From positions 3,980,921 to 4,044,920 of the forward strand of contig NC_054885.1 in NCBI RefSeq assembly GCF_018320785.1: 64,000 nt of DNA, in the 5' to 3' direction. Below the pieces are notes generated by a model. It was not told the origin of the DNA and did no database searches. It saw only the letters and a program-made list of their open reading frames with translations. This stretch comes from Cheilinus undulatus (Eukaryota; Chordata; Actinopteri; Labriformes; Labridae). Made by a program: the position numbers and the translations under genes. Shown in pieces: positions 33,127-44,944 of the stretch (within the stretch, counting starts at the first letter, position 1; the number at the start of each line of letters is the position of its first letter).

Positions 33127-34587
33127 CTAGAGATGGGTGATACAAATGTTTTTTAATTCGATATGATACCGATACTTTTGAGGAAAGAATAAAATATTGG
33201 ACTCATAATAACAAAACTTTCAAAAGGTACACATTTCAGGCAAATAAAAATACATATGCAGCTCATTCAGAAATTCATTTGGGGAGAAACTTCAGTAAAT
33301 TAAAATGTGCAAGCAGGTAAAAAATAGAATAAGTAAAATATAATCATAGCACAAATTTGTAGATAGAATTAAAATATCTACAACATAAAATGCCCAATTT
33401 CTTTTCTTTTTTAAAATTCAGATGGAAGGGCTAAATTAGCCACCTGTAGAGCAAAAATGTAAAAAAGTACAAGTCATCAAAGATTTTCATAGAAATATTT
33501 ATCTTGTTATGTTTCTATAACTTGGTCTTCATGCATTTAATGGTAATGGCATGTAGTCTCCGTTTATTACCTCCATGAAGGTTATGTGATTGGGTGGGTT
33601 TGATCGTTTGTTAGCAACATAACTCAAAAAGTTGTGGACGGATTTTGATGAAATTTTCAGGAAATATCAGAAATGGCATAAGGAAGAACTGATTAGATTT
33701 TGGGACTGATCCAGATCACCATCTCGATCCAGGAGTTTTTTAAAGGATTCTGTACTATTGGGAGATAGGGCTAATATCGGAGGTCAGCGCTGTTACCACT
33801 TTACACCAGGAGATGGCGAACATGAGTAACTTCGATCCCAGCAGCATTTTTGGGTGTGTTTCTTATCAAAGTTTTGGAGTTTATAGAGTTTGAAAGACGC
33901 ACGCCCGGTCGAGGAGACAAGTCGGAGTGTAACAGAGAGAAAGACAGCAAATTGTAGTAAAAATACTCACGATGCTGGGAGGAATAGAGGAATATTCACC
34001 CTCTGCCATGACTTCCAGTTGTCTGGTGAGACCATGGGTGAGACTGTCAGTGCATCTGTTGGCACCAGCAGGCAATAATTCTGACCTGAAAATCCACCTT
34101 CGGAAAAGCCAAAGCTTTGCCTCACTATGTTACCCCCCACTGGGGAGGGAATAATTGATGACAGCCGTGGTGGGGGGCATAAAGGGGCGGATCCAGAAAT
34201 TTTATAAAAGATTCTTCACCATTGGGAGATTGGGCAAATGGCGGAGGTCTGCACTCTCTGAGTGCTTTTCTAGTTTTTCATATGGGAGTGAATGGAGTTG
34301 CTAAAATCTGTTACTCATTAATGATTGATCCCCAAAGTCACATGGTATGGCAGGATCAACATGTCTGATTGGTCTCCAAATTCATGTGACATAGACAAGC
34401 AGTAAAGCCAAAACAGTCTGGGGGAGAGAGCCAGGGAGGCAGGGACGCACTCGGCGGAGAAGCGATGGTGAGACATATTTTATAGAACTCATTTGGTATC
34501 GATACTTTGCTGGAGAGATTAACACCAAAGAGTACTTTATAAATATCGATTTATCGATACTGTAGTATTGATTCTCCCATCACTAAC
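33127..34587. repeat. Repeat block with GATGGG inverted ends
   Basis: TAGAGATGGGTGATACAAAT at the left and, inverted, TTAGTGATGGGAGAATCAAT at the right. Both margins carry CGATAC-rich sequence. Between them, 33560-34250 is another dispersed repeat (GTTGTGGACGGATTTTGATG). Confidence 0.45.
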
Positions 34588-34589
34588 TT

Positions 34590-35285
34590 AAAACAGAGGT
34601 GGAGAAAGTACACAACTATTGTACTCATGTATAAGTACAGTTACTCTGGTTAGAATTTACTTAGGTAAAAATAAAATTACTGCTCTTTAAATCTACTCAA
34701 ACTAAAGTTAGAAGTATTTAATAAAAAGTTTACTTTAAGTATACTGAGTAGGACTTAAAATTGACATGGTTAACTAAACTCATACAGGGTTAAATTTAAC
34801 ACTAAAGTATCTCTATCAGTCCACACTAGTTGAACCAGACTCTGAAAGTGTTTGATATTTGACAGTGACAGAGCTGCAGTTACTCTATAAAGTCTTGGTG
34901 AGGGGGGTCTGCCCTGGTAAGAACAAAACCGAGATCCAACCTCACAGCAAGCGAATGCAAACTGATGAAGACTACATGCTATATACCCTTTGGAAGCAAC
35001 TAAAGCCACAAGTGGGAATTCTAACACACTTCACTCATGGTGCAAAAGTGCAGCAATCAACTTGAAACACAAGCAAGAGAGCCTCCCTGATATAAACACT
35101 AAAACTGTACAAGAGGAGCTTCATGAATGGGTGTCCATGGTTGAGAAGCTGCATGCAAGCCTCACATCACCAAGTCCAATTTGCAAGCATTAGAGTCGAT
35201 GCGTCGCTGGAGTGACCAATCATCATGCTTCTCTTTTTCACGGCAATAAAAACATCACAAGACAGCGGGGCATCATAATAGAAGT
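34590..35285. other. Intergenic wiz-pglyrp2 sequence, unassigned
   Basis: Short plus-strand frames (e.g. 34859-35065) have no recognisable homology. Apart from repeats, nothing is seen between 31.4 and 35.3 kb. Confidence 0.3.
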
Positions 35286-35286
35286 A

Positions 35287-35292
35287 TTTATT
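35287..35292 (-). terminator. pglyrp2: pglyrp2 polyadenylation signal
   Basis: AATAAA on the minus strand 37 bases after the stop codon. Confidence 0.6.
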
Positions 35293-35328
35293 GATGAATG
35301 TTGGTTCGTCTTGACAGTCAGATCGTTG

Positions 35329-35343
35329 TTATTTCTCCACCTC
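35329..35343 (-). CDS. pglyrp2: pglyrp2 last coding exon (EVEK and stop)
   Basis: Acceptor ATTTTCAG at 35345-35344, then GAG GTG GAG AAA TAA in phase 0. A polyadenylation signal AATAAA on the minus strand follows at 35292-35287. Confidence 0.75.
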   Translation of the reverse strand, partial: EVEK

Positions 35344-38300
35344 CTGAAAATAAATAAATAAAAATGAGATTAAAAAGACAACAGTGCATATAAATAAATA
35401 CAACAGATTAAACTGTGCTGTGTCTCTGCTGTGCACGCACCCCGAAGTGTGCCCATCCTCTGATCTCTTCATAGAGAGTGTCTCCAGGACAGGACGTGTC
35501 CACCACCTGTCTGTGGCCCTGCAGGGTGAAATCAACCTTCAGTCGCTCCCCAATGACAGCACAGGACGCCAGCCGGTCTCTCACCAGCCCCATGGAGTGC
35601 TGGGACGGCAGGCTGGAGGTGTAGTCTCCGATAAAGGACACGCCGTAGCCGACAGAGTTGTGCCCCAGGGTGTGGGCTCCTTGCCAGAGCCACCCTCGGC
35701 CCTCGTAGATGTACCCGTCAGAGCCTGCAACGAAGCTTTGGAAATGCAAATCGTCTTAGACACTGTGAAGCTGCAGCCAATATACATTTAAGGCTTACGC
35801 GTCTCCCATACTAGATTTTTTTTGCACTGGCTCCTTGAAAGAAGTAATTTTTCTTCATACCAAAGCTCTTGATCACACGCTTAAGAGCTTAGAGTGCTGC
35901 TCGCTCCTCTAAAACAACTCTCTTGCAGAATATAAGCCTGATTGTGTTATTAGAAGAAGTCTCCAAAAGTAGTACAGGAGGTACAGTTATACAACCTCTT
36001 CCCAAGGAAATGTTTTCTGATTTGGGGTCTTTCTCTGAATTAGCTTTAAATTTCCATTCTGATAAAGCTTACAGCTAGAGCTGGTTCAACCTTAGACCAA
36101 CTCCTAGTCATGCTGCTATAGGCTTAGAAAACAGACTGTATGTAAAGATTGAGAACATGAAAGCTCCCTGAAATGTAAAGCCAAAATTAACGGAGCTCCA
36201 CCTTTGATTGGCTGAGTTATAAGGGTATGAGTCCTCACAGATGCTGTTTTTTGTGCTATCAAGGGCCATATTTCTCCAATAACACATTTTTTCTGCACTG
36301 GCTCCACATTAGAACCGAGTTAAAATGCTTTTTTTCTTCAGTGAGGCATGCACATCTGGATGCTGCAATTTTACCATATACTTCTTTGTCAGGTTGCACA
36401 GGATCGGGCGTGAACAGCCTTTTTAAATTCTCTATTGGACTGAGGTCTGGGCTTTGATTCAGCCTCTCCAGAACATTCCCCTTGTTGTCTGGAACCGTGG
36501 TTCTCAACCCCCAAAATAAAGGTGTCAGGTGCCATTTAATCGTAAAGTGTCAGAGGGTAACTTTAGAGTTGATTTTGCTCTTTAAAAGTAATAAATGGTT
36601 GATTAATTGGTGGTCAGGAGAGCAGTGTAGAAGCCGTCTACCTGTAGCCAATGTCGTCCCAGCCTCGGTCGTCCTGGTGGAAGCGCTGCATGGAGCGCAT
36701 GTCTTCAGAGCACTGCTCAAAGGTGAGACATGGCTGTCCAGGTGTGGACGTGTGGTGGATGAACATGTAGGAGAGAGGCAGAGACAGGTTGGTGGGAGTT
36801 CCTCTGTACGGCTTAGCTCCCCACATGCAGCGAGGCATGATGGGAGGGCAAACTGAAACAGATTAGACATCCTCAATGAGTGCTCACAGTTTTAAAGACA
36901 GTATTCTTTCTTGTCATCTGTGTTTCAGTCTTTTTCTTACCCATGTAGTTCTGGACAAACTCTGTCATTCCCTCTCTCACCAGCGCCCACAGCTGCCTCT
37001 TCTCCTTCACTTCCATCTTTGATCGGCCTGTCTGTCTCCTCTGAAGCTCCACCGCTCTCACCACCTGCCTGCTCAGCTCAGAAACATCCACCAGCTCTCT
37101 GAAGTTCTCCCTGCGGCGCCGGCTGATGAGACGCGGAGCCACGTCCACACCTCCTCTCTCCAGCTGGTGGCAGTAGTACTTCATCAGCAGGTCGCTCAGC
37201 TTCAGAGGACGTTTAGAGCTGTTGGACATCTCCATCCCTAAAACCACGCCATCCATGCCTCCGTTGATCTGAGCCGTGGTGAGCAGGCCGGGGCTGTCCA
37301 TCAGGGTGAAGACTTGAGGGACGCTGATGCTGTCCCAGCAGCCATCAGGGCCCAGGAGCTGCATCTGTGGGGATCTCTGCAGCTTGAATCTGTTCAGATC
37401 TTTAGCCAGAGTGAGCTGCAACAGACCTCGAACTGGCTTGTTAGGCCTAGACAAGAATCCAGCCTCTAAGCCGAGGAGGAGCGGCGTTAGGGCGACAGTG
37501 GTGCCATCAGGGGTCAGAAACACGCCTTCCTCTGCAGAACCCGCGGTCACTGTGTGCTGCACGGACGTCCTGAAGAATGCAGAGAGGTTAGAGCTTATTT
37601 CAGGGGCAACAGAGTTCGCATCACCAAGGAAGAACTGAATGAAAGCATCATTAAGGCCGGCCGCCCTCCTCAGAATCCTCAACACAGATAAAGGCTCCAG
37701 TCCAGGGTCTTCATTCTCCACAAGCTTCACCGCCCCGATGAAGTCCTCCATGTGATGGGAAAATGAGGCTGCAGACAAGAACAGAAAGACACGTTATATC
37801 TCTTCAGCTGTGCACAATCAACCAGACTTAACAGGATGGAAAAATACCACACAGGTGGTTTTCCAGTTCTCTGAGAATGCCCAAAACATTCAAACGTGGC
37901 TGAAGGAGAGAAAGAGCTCACACAAGTGGAGATTTCACGGCAGGAAGTAAGATATGAGAAACGTACGCTAAAGAATGTGCATTACACTGCAGCAGCAGGC
38001 TGAAAAGGTGGAGAGAATTTTCTTTAAAAGTTGCATGAGGTATTTTTACACCTCACCAATATGGCGGATATTCCACCTTTAGAGTACACAAAGCAAAATA
38101 TAGACGTACAGTTCCTCTAAATTTAAAGGTTGACAAAAGTAGAAGAAATTTTAGACTCAGGTATCCTCAGCAGACGACGGCATGAGGTTCTGAACTTTGT
38201 GAAAGATGGCATGGGCAAAGCTGAAAACCATTACTGAATGCCTGTGACCTTTGACCCCACAGGTGTTGCTGCATCAAAAACTGGCATCATTCTATATCAA

Positions 38301-41300
38301 GCATTACAACGTGGGCTTAGTAACACCTCAGAAATACATTTTCAGTTAGCATAGTTTATCTCTGCATCTCTAAATCTAAGTATCAGCAACATCCAGAAGC
38401 TCCGCCCACTTCTCAGGAAAAGTGTGCTGTGATCTGAGGAGTCTGCATTTCTAATAATTTTAGAAATAATGGTGTAAAGACCTCTAAAAGAGGAGAAGAA
38501 CCATCCAAGATGTGAATGCAAAGATAAAAGGACAGCATCTATGATGTTGAGGGGGTGTTTTAGTGCCCATGGGTCACCTGCACATCTGTGAAGGAAGCTT
38601 TAAAACTGAGAGTTGCATTCTCATCTTGCTTTTCTGCACCCCTACCCACCTTCTAGTCCTTTCAAACCTCAGCAGAGCTTCAGCAGAGGGCTGTCAACAT
38701 GGATCAGGTCTGCTTGTCACCATGGTAACAGAGCTAGATAGTGCAAGTGCTGAGCTCAAGGTGATTAATGCTGGTCTTTATTATAATAGTGTATAGTCTT
38801 TATTAAACTAATGATTAATGCTGGTCTTTATTATAATAGTGTATAGTCTTTATTATACTAATGATTAATGCTGGTCTTTATTATAATAGTGTATAGTCTT
38901 TATTATACTAATGATTAATGCTGGTCTTTATTATAATAGTGTATAGTCTTTATTATACTAATGATTAATGCTGGTCTTTATTATAATAGTGTATAGTCTT
39001 TATTGTACTAATGATTAATGCTGGTCTTTATTATAATAGTGTATAGTCTTTATTATACTAATGATTAATGCTGGTCTTTATTATAATAGTGTATAGTCTT
39101 TATTATACTAATGATTAATGCTGGTCTTTATTATAATAGTGTATAGTCTTTATTATACTAATGATTAATGCTGGTCTTTATTATAATAGTGTATAGTCTT
39201 TATTATACTAATGATTAATGCTGGTCTTTATTATAATAGTGTATAGTCTTTATTATACTAATGATTAATGCTGGTCTTTATTATAATAGTGTATAGTCTT
39301 TATTATACTAATGATTAATGCTGGTCTTTATTATAATAGTGTATAGTCTTTATTATACTAATGATTAATGCTGGTCTTTATTATAATAGTGTATAGTCTT
39401 TATTATACTAATGATTAATGCTGGTCTTTATTATAATAGTGTATAGTCTTTATTATACTAATGATTAATGCTGGTCTTTATTATAATAGTGTATAGTCTT
39501 TATTATACTAATGATTAATGCTGGTCTTTATTATAATAGTGTATAGTCTTTATTATACTAATGATTAATGCTGGTCTTTATTATAATAGTGTATAGTCTT
39601 TATTATACTAATGATTAATGCTGGTCTTTATTATAATAGTGTATAGTCTTTATTGTACTAATGATTAATGCTGGTCTTTATTATAATAGTGTATAGTCTT
39701 TATTATACTAATGATTAATGCTGGTCTTTTTTATAATAGGGTATAGTCTTTATTATACTAATGATTAATGCTGGTCTTTATTATAATAGTGTATAGTCTT
39801 TATTATACTAATGATTAATGCTGGTCTTTATTATAATAGTGTATAGTCTTTATTGTACTAATGATTAACACTGGTCTTTATTATAATGGGGTATAGTCTA
39901 TATTATAACAGGGTATGGGCTTTATTGTATTGGCTTGCGTTGGGTGCAAACCAGGTATCTCTGTTTATCCTTATTTTAATTCCTTTTCATAAATCAGTGC
40001 TGTTTGTTTCCCCTGTACATTTGGCAGTGGGTTTTAACACATTTTAAAGCACTATAAAATGTCAGAAAGAAACTGACTGTGGAGCACTCAGGTGGTCGAG
40101 CGGTTGCGCCCACGGGCGATCCAAGTTCAAGTCTGGCTTGTGGCTCTCCCCAATCTCTCAGCCCTGTTTCTAGTTCTATCCAAAGGCACAAACCGCCCCA
40201 AATATATCTTTAAAAATCTTTTTAAATGACTACGACCATTCAGTGTTAAATAAATTGAAAAATACAACTTTTTAAAATGCTTTTTAAATGTTTTATTCCA
40301 TTCCCTGAAAAGTGGTGATTTTGGGTATAAGAGGTTTTGGCCCTCTCTTTCAGGGGCGTCCCTGCTACAACAGCATGGCTTCACAGTGAAAGAGGGCGGG
40401 GCCTAGACTGGCCTTCAGTTCTGTTTCCTATTGAAAATGTACAGAGCAGTGAAAAGACGGCAGAAACCCGACACTGCTGTGCAACTCGAGATGTACATGA
40501 AGCAAGAATGGGAAAGAATTCCACTTTTAATGCTTCAACACTCGTGTTTTCAGTTCTTAGACAGTGACAGAGTGTTTGAAGAAAATCTGAGGTAACATGC
40601 TACTGTCCCAACTTTTTTGTAACATGTTGCATGCATCAAATGCAGAGTGAATTTGTAGGATTGAACCTTTAATATTGTGTCTTTGTGCAGTTCTATCAAT
40701 TATAGGCTTAAAAAAGGACTGTAGATCACTATTCTGTTTTTAGTCACTTTTTGCACAGTGTCCCAACTTTTTTGGAATTGGGGCATGTTTATTACTGTAT
40801 ATGTGTACATATACATTAAATCTACGTCTATGCAAAGGACTTTGTACTGCCTTTTTTTTTGCCTGAAACGTGCCACACAAATAACAGTCCACTGATTGGC
40901 TGAAAATCATTTATGTAAGAATGACACGACAGTTCCCTTTAACCAGCGGCTCTTAACTGGTGGATCGGGTTGCAGAGCCTTTTTCAGAGGATTGTACCTA
41001 GAAAATAACACTAAAAGTCTTTAAAACATTCCTGTTTTGCTCTGCCCTTCTGTTTTTTAATGATTTATATTGTTTGAAGTCTATGAGTGGAACATTTTGC
41101 ATCAAATAAACTTGATTTGGGTAAAAAAAAAAATCAGAATTTTGAGTCAAGATTTGGGTGAAAAAGTCAGACTTTTCCTTATTTAGGAGTAGATGGAGGG
41201 TTTTAAGTCTAGGCCAGATGAGAACCACAGCTCTGACTGACTTAAATCTGAGTTTATGTATTGATTTGTGTTAAATTTATATCAGAAGTAGCTTAAAGAT

Positions 41301-41529
41301 TTGAATTTGAATCACAGAGAATCTTTCTGGGCAGTAAAACTTTGTGAAGTCTTATGTAAAAACAGTTTATTTCCCTTCTGATAGCTGTGATCTAAATACA
41401 TTACAGTTTGCATCACATTTGCATGTCACACAAACAAGTAGAGATACAAAAATGTCCCTTACCTTCTGCACATGTGCAGACACAGATCAGCACCAGCAGC
41501 AGAATCTGTTTCCAGCAGCTTCTCTCCAT
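35329..41529 (-). CDS. pglyrp2: Peptidoglycan recognition protein 2 type (N-acetylmuramoyl-L-alanine amidase), complete
   Basis: Secreted innate-immune protein that in this family binds peptidoglycan and cuts the bond between MurNAc and L-Ala. Coding exons: 41463-41529, 36941-37768, 36642-36852, 35441-35735, 35329-35343; total 1416 nt, 471 aa. An N-terminal signal peptide (hydrophobic ILLLVLICVCTC) is followed by about 275 residues of PGLYRP2-type N-terminal region and a C-terminal PGRP/amidase_2 domain (about 300-467). Zinc ligands H331 (IHHT), H443 (GHRQ) and C451 (CPGD) and the catalytic-type Y368 (DIGYS) are present, so activity is expected. PGLYRP2 is the long form with this N-terminal part; the symbol follows that and its place beside wiz. 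It is shorter than human PGLYRP2. Confidence 0.93.
35441..35735 (-). CDS. pglyrp2: pglyrp2 exon 4: second part of PGRP domain
   Basis: The acceptor is TTCCAAAG at 35737-35736, not the later GCAG, because only that one completes the Ser codon of GYSFVAGSDG. The donor is TTCGGG|GTGCGT at 35440. Encodes GSDGYIYEGRGW, GAHTLGHNSVGYGV, GHRQ and SCPGD with the other two zinc ligands. Confidence 0.92.
35945..36130. repeat. Single outlying copy of the 140-bp array modules
   Basis: CCAAAAGTAGTACAGGAGG and CCTAGTCATGCTGCTATAGG-CTTAG match the two modules of the array at 26.3-30.4 kb. In pglyrp2 intron 3. Confidence 0.6.
36280..36500 (-). mobile_element. Tc1 transposase fragment in pglyrp2 intron 3
   Basis: The minus-strand frame contains NVLERLNQSPDLSPIENLKR, the conserved Tc1 SPDLxPIEN motif. 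It lies close to exon 3. Confidence 0.65.
36642..36852 (-). CDS. pglyrp2: pglyrp2 exon 3: first part of PGRP domain
   Basis: Acceptor CTGTTTCAG at 36854-36853, donor TACAG|GTAGAC at 36641; phase 1 in, phase 2 out. Contains MPRCMWGAKPYRGTP, YMFIHHTSTPG with the zinc-ligand His, the cysteine pair typical of PGRPs, and WDDIGY with the active-site Tyr. Confidence 0.92.
36941..37768 (-). CDS. pglyrp2: pglyrp2 exon 2: N-terminal region
   Basis: Acceptor TGTCTGCAG at 37770-37769, donor ATGG|GTAAGA at 36940; 828 nt, phase 1 in and out. It encodes the PGLYRP2-specific region with LEPLSVLRILRRAAG, LTPLLLGLEAG, and STOP-free charged helices near the end (SRRRRENFRELVDVSELSRQ). No zinc ligands lie here. 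Confidence 0.92.
38535..38640 (+). mobile_element. Tc1 transposase fragment in pglyrp2 intron 1
   Basis: [16 protein letters not shown] is the same catalytic-domain stretch seen at 62134-62334. It lies just before the 50-bp minisatellite. Confidence 0.5.
38761..39910. repeat. 50-bp minisatellite, 23 copies
   Basis: The unit ATGATTAATGCTGGTCTTTA + TTATAATAGTGTATAGTCTT + TATTATACTA repeats every 50 bases exactly; 1150 = 23 x 50. The inner units are almost identical (rare changes such as A to G in TATTATACTA); the first and last are worn. Each unit holds two related halves around GTCTTTATTATA. In pglyrp2 intron 1. Confidence 0.95.
40080..40220 (+). mobile_element. tRNA-derived SINE, diverged
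   Basis: GGTGGTCGAGCGGTTGCGC (A-box-like) and AGTTCAAGTCT (B-box), then the CTCTCCCCAATCTCTC body shared with the other copies. Confidence 0.6.
40337..40790 (+). mobile_element. 3' end of a Tc1-like transposon
   Basis: Frame shards read ATTAWLHSERGRGLDWPSV and, later, KNSTFNASTLVFSVL-like text of a Tc1 C-terminus. The end reads GTGTCCCAACTTTTTTGGAA-TTGGGGC. In pglyrp2 intron 1. Confidence 0.6.
40944..41230. mobile_element. Diverged copy of the CAGTGGTTCTCAACTGG MITE
   Basis: Starts CAGCGGCTCTTAACTGGTGG and ends GATGAGAACCACAG. In pglyrp2 intron 1. Confidence 0.5.
41463..41529 (-). CDS. pglyrp2: pglyrp2 exon 1: signal peptide
   Basis: ATG at 41529-41527 starts MERSCWKQILLLVLICVCTC-AE, a typical secretory signal. 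The donor GAAG|GTAAGG ends the exon in phase 1. Too short to show as a long ORF. Confidence 0.85.
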
Positions 41530-41583
41530 CCTGACCCTTCAGCTCCGGACTGTGACTGTCCGTCACCTTGTTTCCTCCCTCTC

Positions 41584-41611
41584 ATTTATAGACGTTCACA
41601 CGGTTATGCAA
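41584..41611 (-). promoter_or_regulatory. pglyrp2: pglyrp2 core promoter: TATA box with C/EBP-type site
   Basis: On the minus strand CTATAAAT (41591-41584) stands 55 bases before the ATG, leaving room for a short 5' UTR. TTGCATAA, a C/EBP half-palindrome match, lies at 41611-41604 just upstream. C/EBP control would suit a liver-expressed defence protein; that is inference. Confidence 0.55.
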
Positions 41612-41731
41612 TCACCGTATCCACGCCCGCGTTCAATCTGTGGGTGGGAAACTGACACCTGTGATGTGGACTGGTTTGTCCTCACAGCTCAAGGTCTTTC
41701 CATAGACAGCCCTCGCTCGCTGTTGGTACTT

Positions 41732-41819
41732 TTCTGGGAAATTTTTTAAAGTTCTGCAACAAATCTCAGTCATGTCATGTGTGAAGTTAATGTGGCCTGT
41801 GACGTGAAAGTTCTGGGAA
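41732..41819 (-). promoter_or_regulatory. pglyrp2: Two identical STAT-type sites upstream of pglyrp2
   Basis: TTCTGGGAA (TTCNNNGAA class) occurs at 41732-41740 and again at 41811-41819, about 200 and 280 bases upstream of the pglyrp2 ATG. Such sites act in acute-phase genes. Short motifs occur by chance, so this is only a candidate. Confidence 0.35.
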
Positions 41820-41899
41820 TAAACTCCGCCACTCAACTGTGCTGTTCACACCACTGGCACTCCTCTGTGTGGCAACAATCATGTTTGTGTTCAAGTCAG

Positions 41900-42830
41900 A
41901 AAACACAGCAGCAGGCTGCAGAAGTGAGGAAGTTCCACAGCCATGAATCACAGAAGTCTATCCCTGCGTTTATTTGTTCACCGTCCTGAGATAATGATGA
42001 AAATGCCGCGATGAAGAAGTGGGGCCCAACACTGGCTCTTTAGTGCAGATGCAGCAGACTGAGAGGATGAAACAGGAAGTGGACAGAGAGCTGGAAAGTA
42101 CATAGCAGAAGGTCCAGCATGCAATCATAAATGTCAAGAGATAAATATCTGTGGTTACTGCACATATTTATGAACTACTGTCTGGTAGAGTCCCACCTCT
42201 GAAGTGAAAACATGCTATTTAAAACTGTTGCTGAGTTTGAGAGAGAGCTGCATGACTAAAAAGGCATGAGAGTGACTGAAAATATCAAAACTAGAATCAC
42301 ATGGTGGATATACAGTGGTAGAATATGGTGCAAAGTCATTGAGACCCTGCACCATTGTCAGGTGACCTATGACCTCCAAAATCTGATCAGTTCACCTTCA
42401 AGTCCCAGTCTAGGTTTTAGCCAAATCTGACAAAAAAAACGTTGATGCATTCTTAAATATTCTGATGACCCAGAAACAGTCGATCACAGTCTTTGTTTTA
42501 ACTTGATCTATTGAGAAATATTGTGGCGAGGCTTTGAGCTAGGTGTGCCTTGGGGATTTGTACAACCGTACGTTATTACTACAACTTTGTGACAAGAACT
42601 GTAACTAGGCCTGCCCACAGATCTGGCTGGGCCCCTAAAACACCCAGAGAATGGCCCTCCATAGCTGTGATTTATTGACATCAGTGCATGTGTGCTGGAT
42701 CATTAGCATCGGTGCTAGCATCCTGGCTAACAGGTCCCTCATTCTGGAGCTGAATGTGTGGCAAGCTATCATTGGGTACGGGTGTTAAATTATCTATCCA
42801 TGCTGCTTTAAACCAAGTTAACCACTTTTT
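41900..42830. other. Intergenic pglyrp2-trappc5 sequence, unassigned
   Basis: No gene recognised. The 44.0-44.95 kb stretch is likewise empty apart from short motifs. Confidence 0.3.
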
Positions 42831-44000
42831 CTACCCATTTTTGCCACTTCTTTTGACACATTTAGTCCATTTTGCTGCATTTTGGTATTTTTGACACTTT
42901 TTTTTTGCTACTTTTGACCAATTTTTGCCAGTTTTGGCCCACTCTTTCTATTGCGTTGCCATTTTTGGCTGATTTTTTTCAACACTTTTAACCCCTTTAC
43001 CCACCTTTTTACACTTTTTGCCACTGTTTTGCCACTTGTAACCCATTTTTGCCATTCTTAGCCCATTTTTTGATATTGTTTCGCCAATTTTTTCATCCTG
43101 TAACCCCTTTTTTTACCACATTTTTGCAACTTTTAACCAATTTTGACCCCTTATGCCTTTGGTCATTTTTGCCCAATTTTTAAAAATCACTATAAACCAA
43201 TTTTGCCACCTTTTTCCATTTTTCCCATGCTTTGGCCTTTTTTGGGTCACATTTTGCAGCTTTTTTATTTACCACTTTAACTCCTTTTTACTACCTTTTT
43301 GCAACTTTTTACCCCTTTTGCCCCTGTTTTACCACTTCTAACCCATTTTTTGCCTTTTTTTAACCCATTTTTGGCCCCTTTTGAAAAATTTTTCATCCTT
43401 TAACCCTTTTTTTTTAACCAAATTTTTGCAAATTTTAACCAATTTTGCCCCCTTTTGCCTTTGTTTGGTCATTTTCTGCCCCATTTTCCCCCATCACTTT
43501 AAACCAATTTTGAAACCTTTTGCCCATGTTTGCAAAGGTTTGGCCTTTTTTGGGGCCTCTTTTTGCAACTTTTTCACCCCATTAACTCCTATTTACCACG
43601 TTTTTGCAAATTTTAACAAATTTTGAACACTTTTTTGCCAGTTTTTTTCCCACTTTTGCCTTTGTTTGGCCACTTCTTTGTCATGTTTCAAAAAGTCAGT
43701 TTTAACCCATCTTTGCCACCTTTTGGCCATTTCTGCTGTTGTTTGGCCTTTTTGCCATGTTTTGCCAATCGTTTTCACCCCTTTTGCTCCATTTACAACC
43801 TTTTTGCAACTTTCAACCCATTTTTGACACTTTTCTTAACCCGTTTAAACCCACTTACAACCTGTTTTTGCCCTTTTGACCCATTGTCTGGCCACTTTTT
43901 CCCCTTTTTGGCCACTTTTTGCCATTATTTCATCTCCTTTGCCAAATTTCCCACATTTAAAATAATAATAATTATTTTTTACCAAATTTTTCCCATTTTT
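42830..44000. repeat. T-rich degenerate array (CCATTTTTGCCACTTTTAACC type)
   Basis: Repeats of TTTTTGCCACTTTTAACCC and variants, with longer phrases such as CTTTGTTTGGCCACTTCTTT (43660-43680) shared with 47.36 and 47.88 kb. Long stop-free frames here (F/P/L/H-rich) are composition artefacts. Confidence 0.85.
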
Positions 44001-44944
44001 GCTACATCGACCTCTTTGCTGTCTCATTCCCCATTTACTCAGTTCTTCTCAGTTAAAGTTGTCTCAGTTTCTTCTTCTTTATCTTCCTGATATTTCTGCA
44101 CATGATGGCCTAGCTGCAGTCGACATTACTTTCCTCATGTCTCCATCCACATTGATTACATTAACACTAAAAAGGTCATTTTAATGGACCGTGGTTTTGC
44201 TGACCTGAATACGGTGTGGGGTGAGATTTTGGTGTAACCTTAGGGGTGCTCTGGACAGAACCACTGATTTAGACCCTGCAGCCTTGTATGCTGTAAAACC
44301 ATCGTGTGTTTGCAGCGGAGCTGTCCTGCAGCTCATCTCTTAAACATTTTTAAAGCAGTCAGAAATCCAGCTCTGTTTTGTGACCAAATATTTAAAACTT
44401 ATACAAGGAAACAGTTTAAACCTGGACTGTGAAACTCATCAATGTTGCAATTTGAACATCCGCCGTGGACACATCACAGATGTGTAAATTTAAGTAATCA
44501 ATGATTTTCTGAACAGAAGCAACCTTGTTTTTTATTCAGCATGTGAACATTTTAGCCATTCAGTAGAAACCTGAGGATGACGTCTGAGCTCTCACAGCAT
44601 TTATGATGCAAATGAAACTGAAGGTGAACAGCTGCTGTCAGAGAATCTGGCGCCTTTTCAATAGGAAAAGATGTTTTTAGATTCATGAAAAAAATGCTGC
44701 AAAAACAAATATTCCTTATTCACGATTAAATATTTCTACAGTTGAAACCATAAATTACATAGACTTAAAGACACAACCTTTTCTTCTCACTGTATGACAC
44801 TAAATCATTTTCTGTGTTAACACAGTAAATGATATTATTAGGAAAGTAATGTCAGACTTAATAGCAAAGCCATAATGAGCACAAATGTCAGGATGCCAGA
44901 AGTTAAAGGAGAAGAAAGTGAGACTACGATTCAGAAGTGAGAAG

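Noticed and set aside
34859-35193. Two overlapping plus-strand frames between wiz and pglyrp2
   Set aside because: No family match, no promoter or splice context; most likely remnant repeat sequence.
38761-39910. CRISPR-like regular repeats
   Set aside because: The 50-bp units abut with no spacers and the setting is a vertebrate intron; it is a minisatellite.
43381-44090. Long plus-strand frames rich in F, L, P and H (up to 155 codons), and similar ones at 47115-48351 and on the minus strand at 44800-45615 and 50145-50666
   Set aside because: They lie in simple T-rich or A-rich arrays, where stop codons are rare by composition. They show no splice context, no start context and no protein family.
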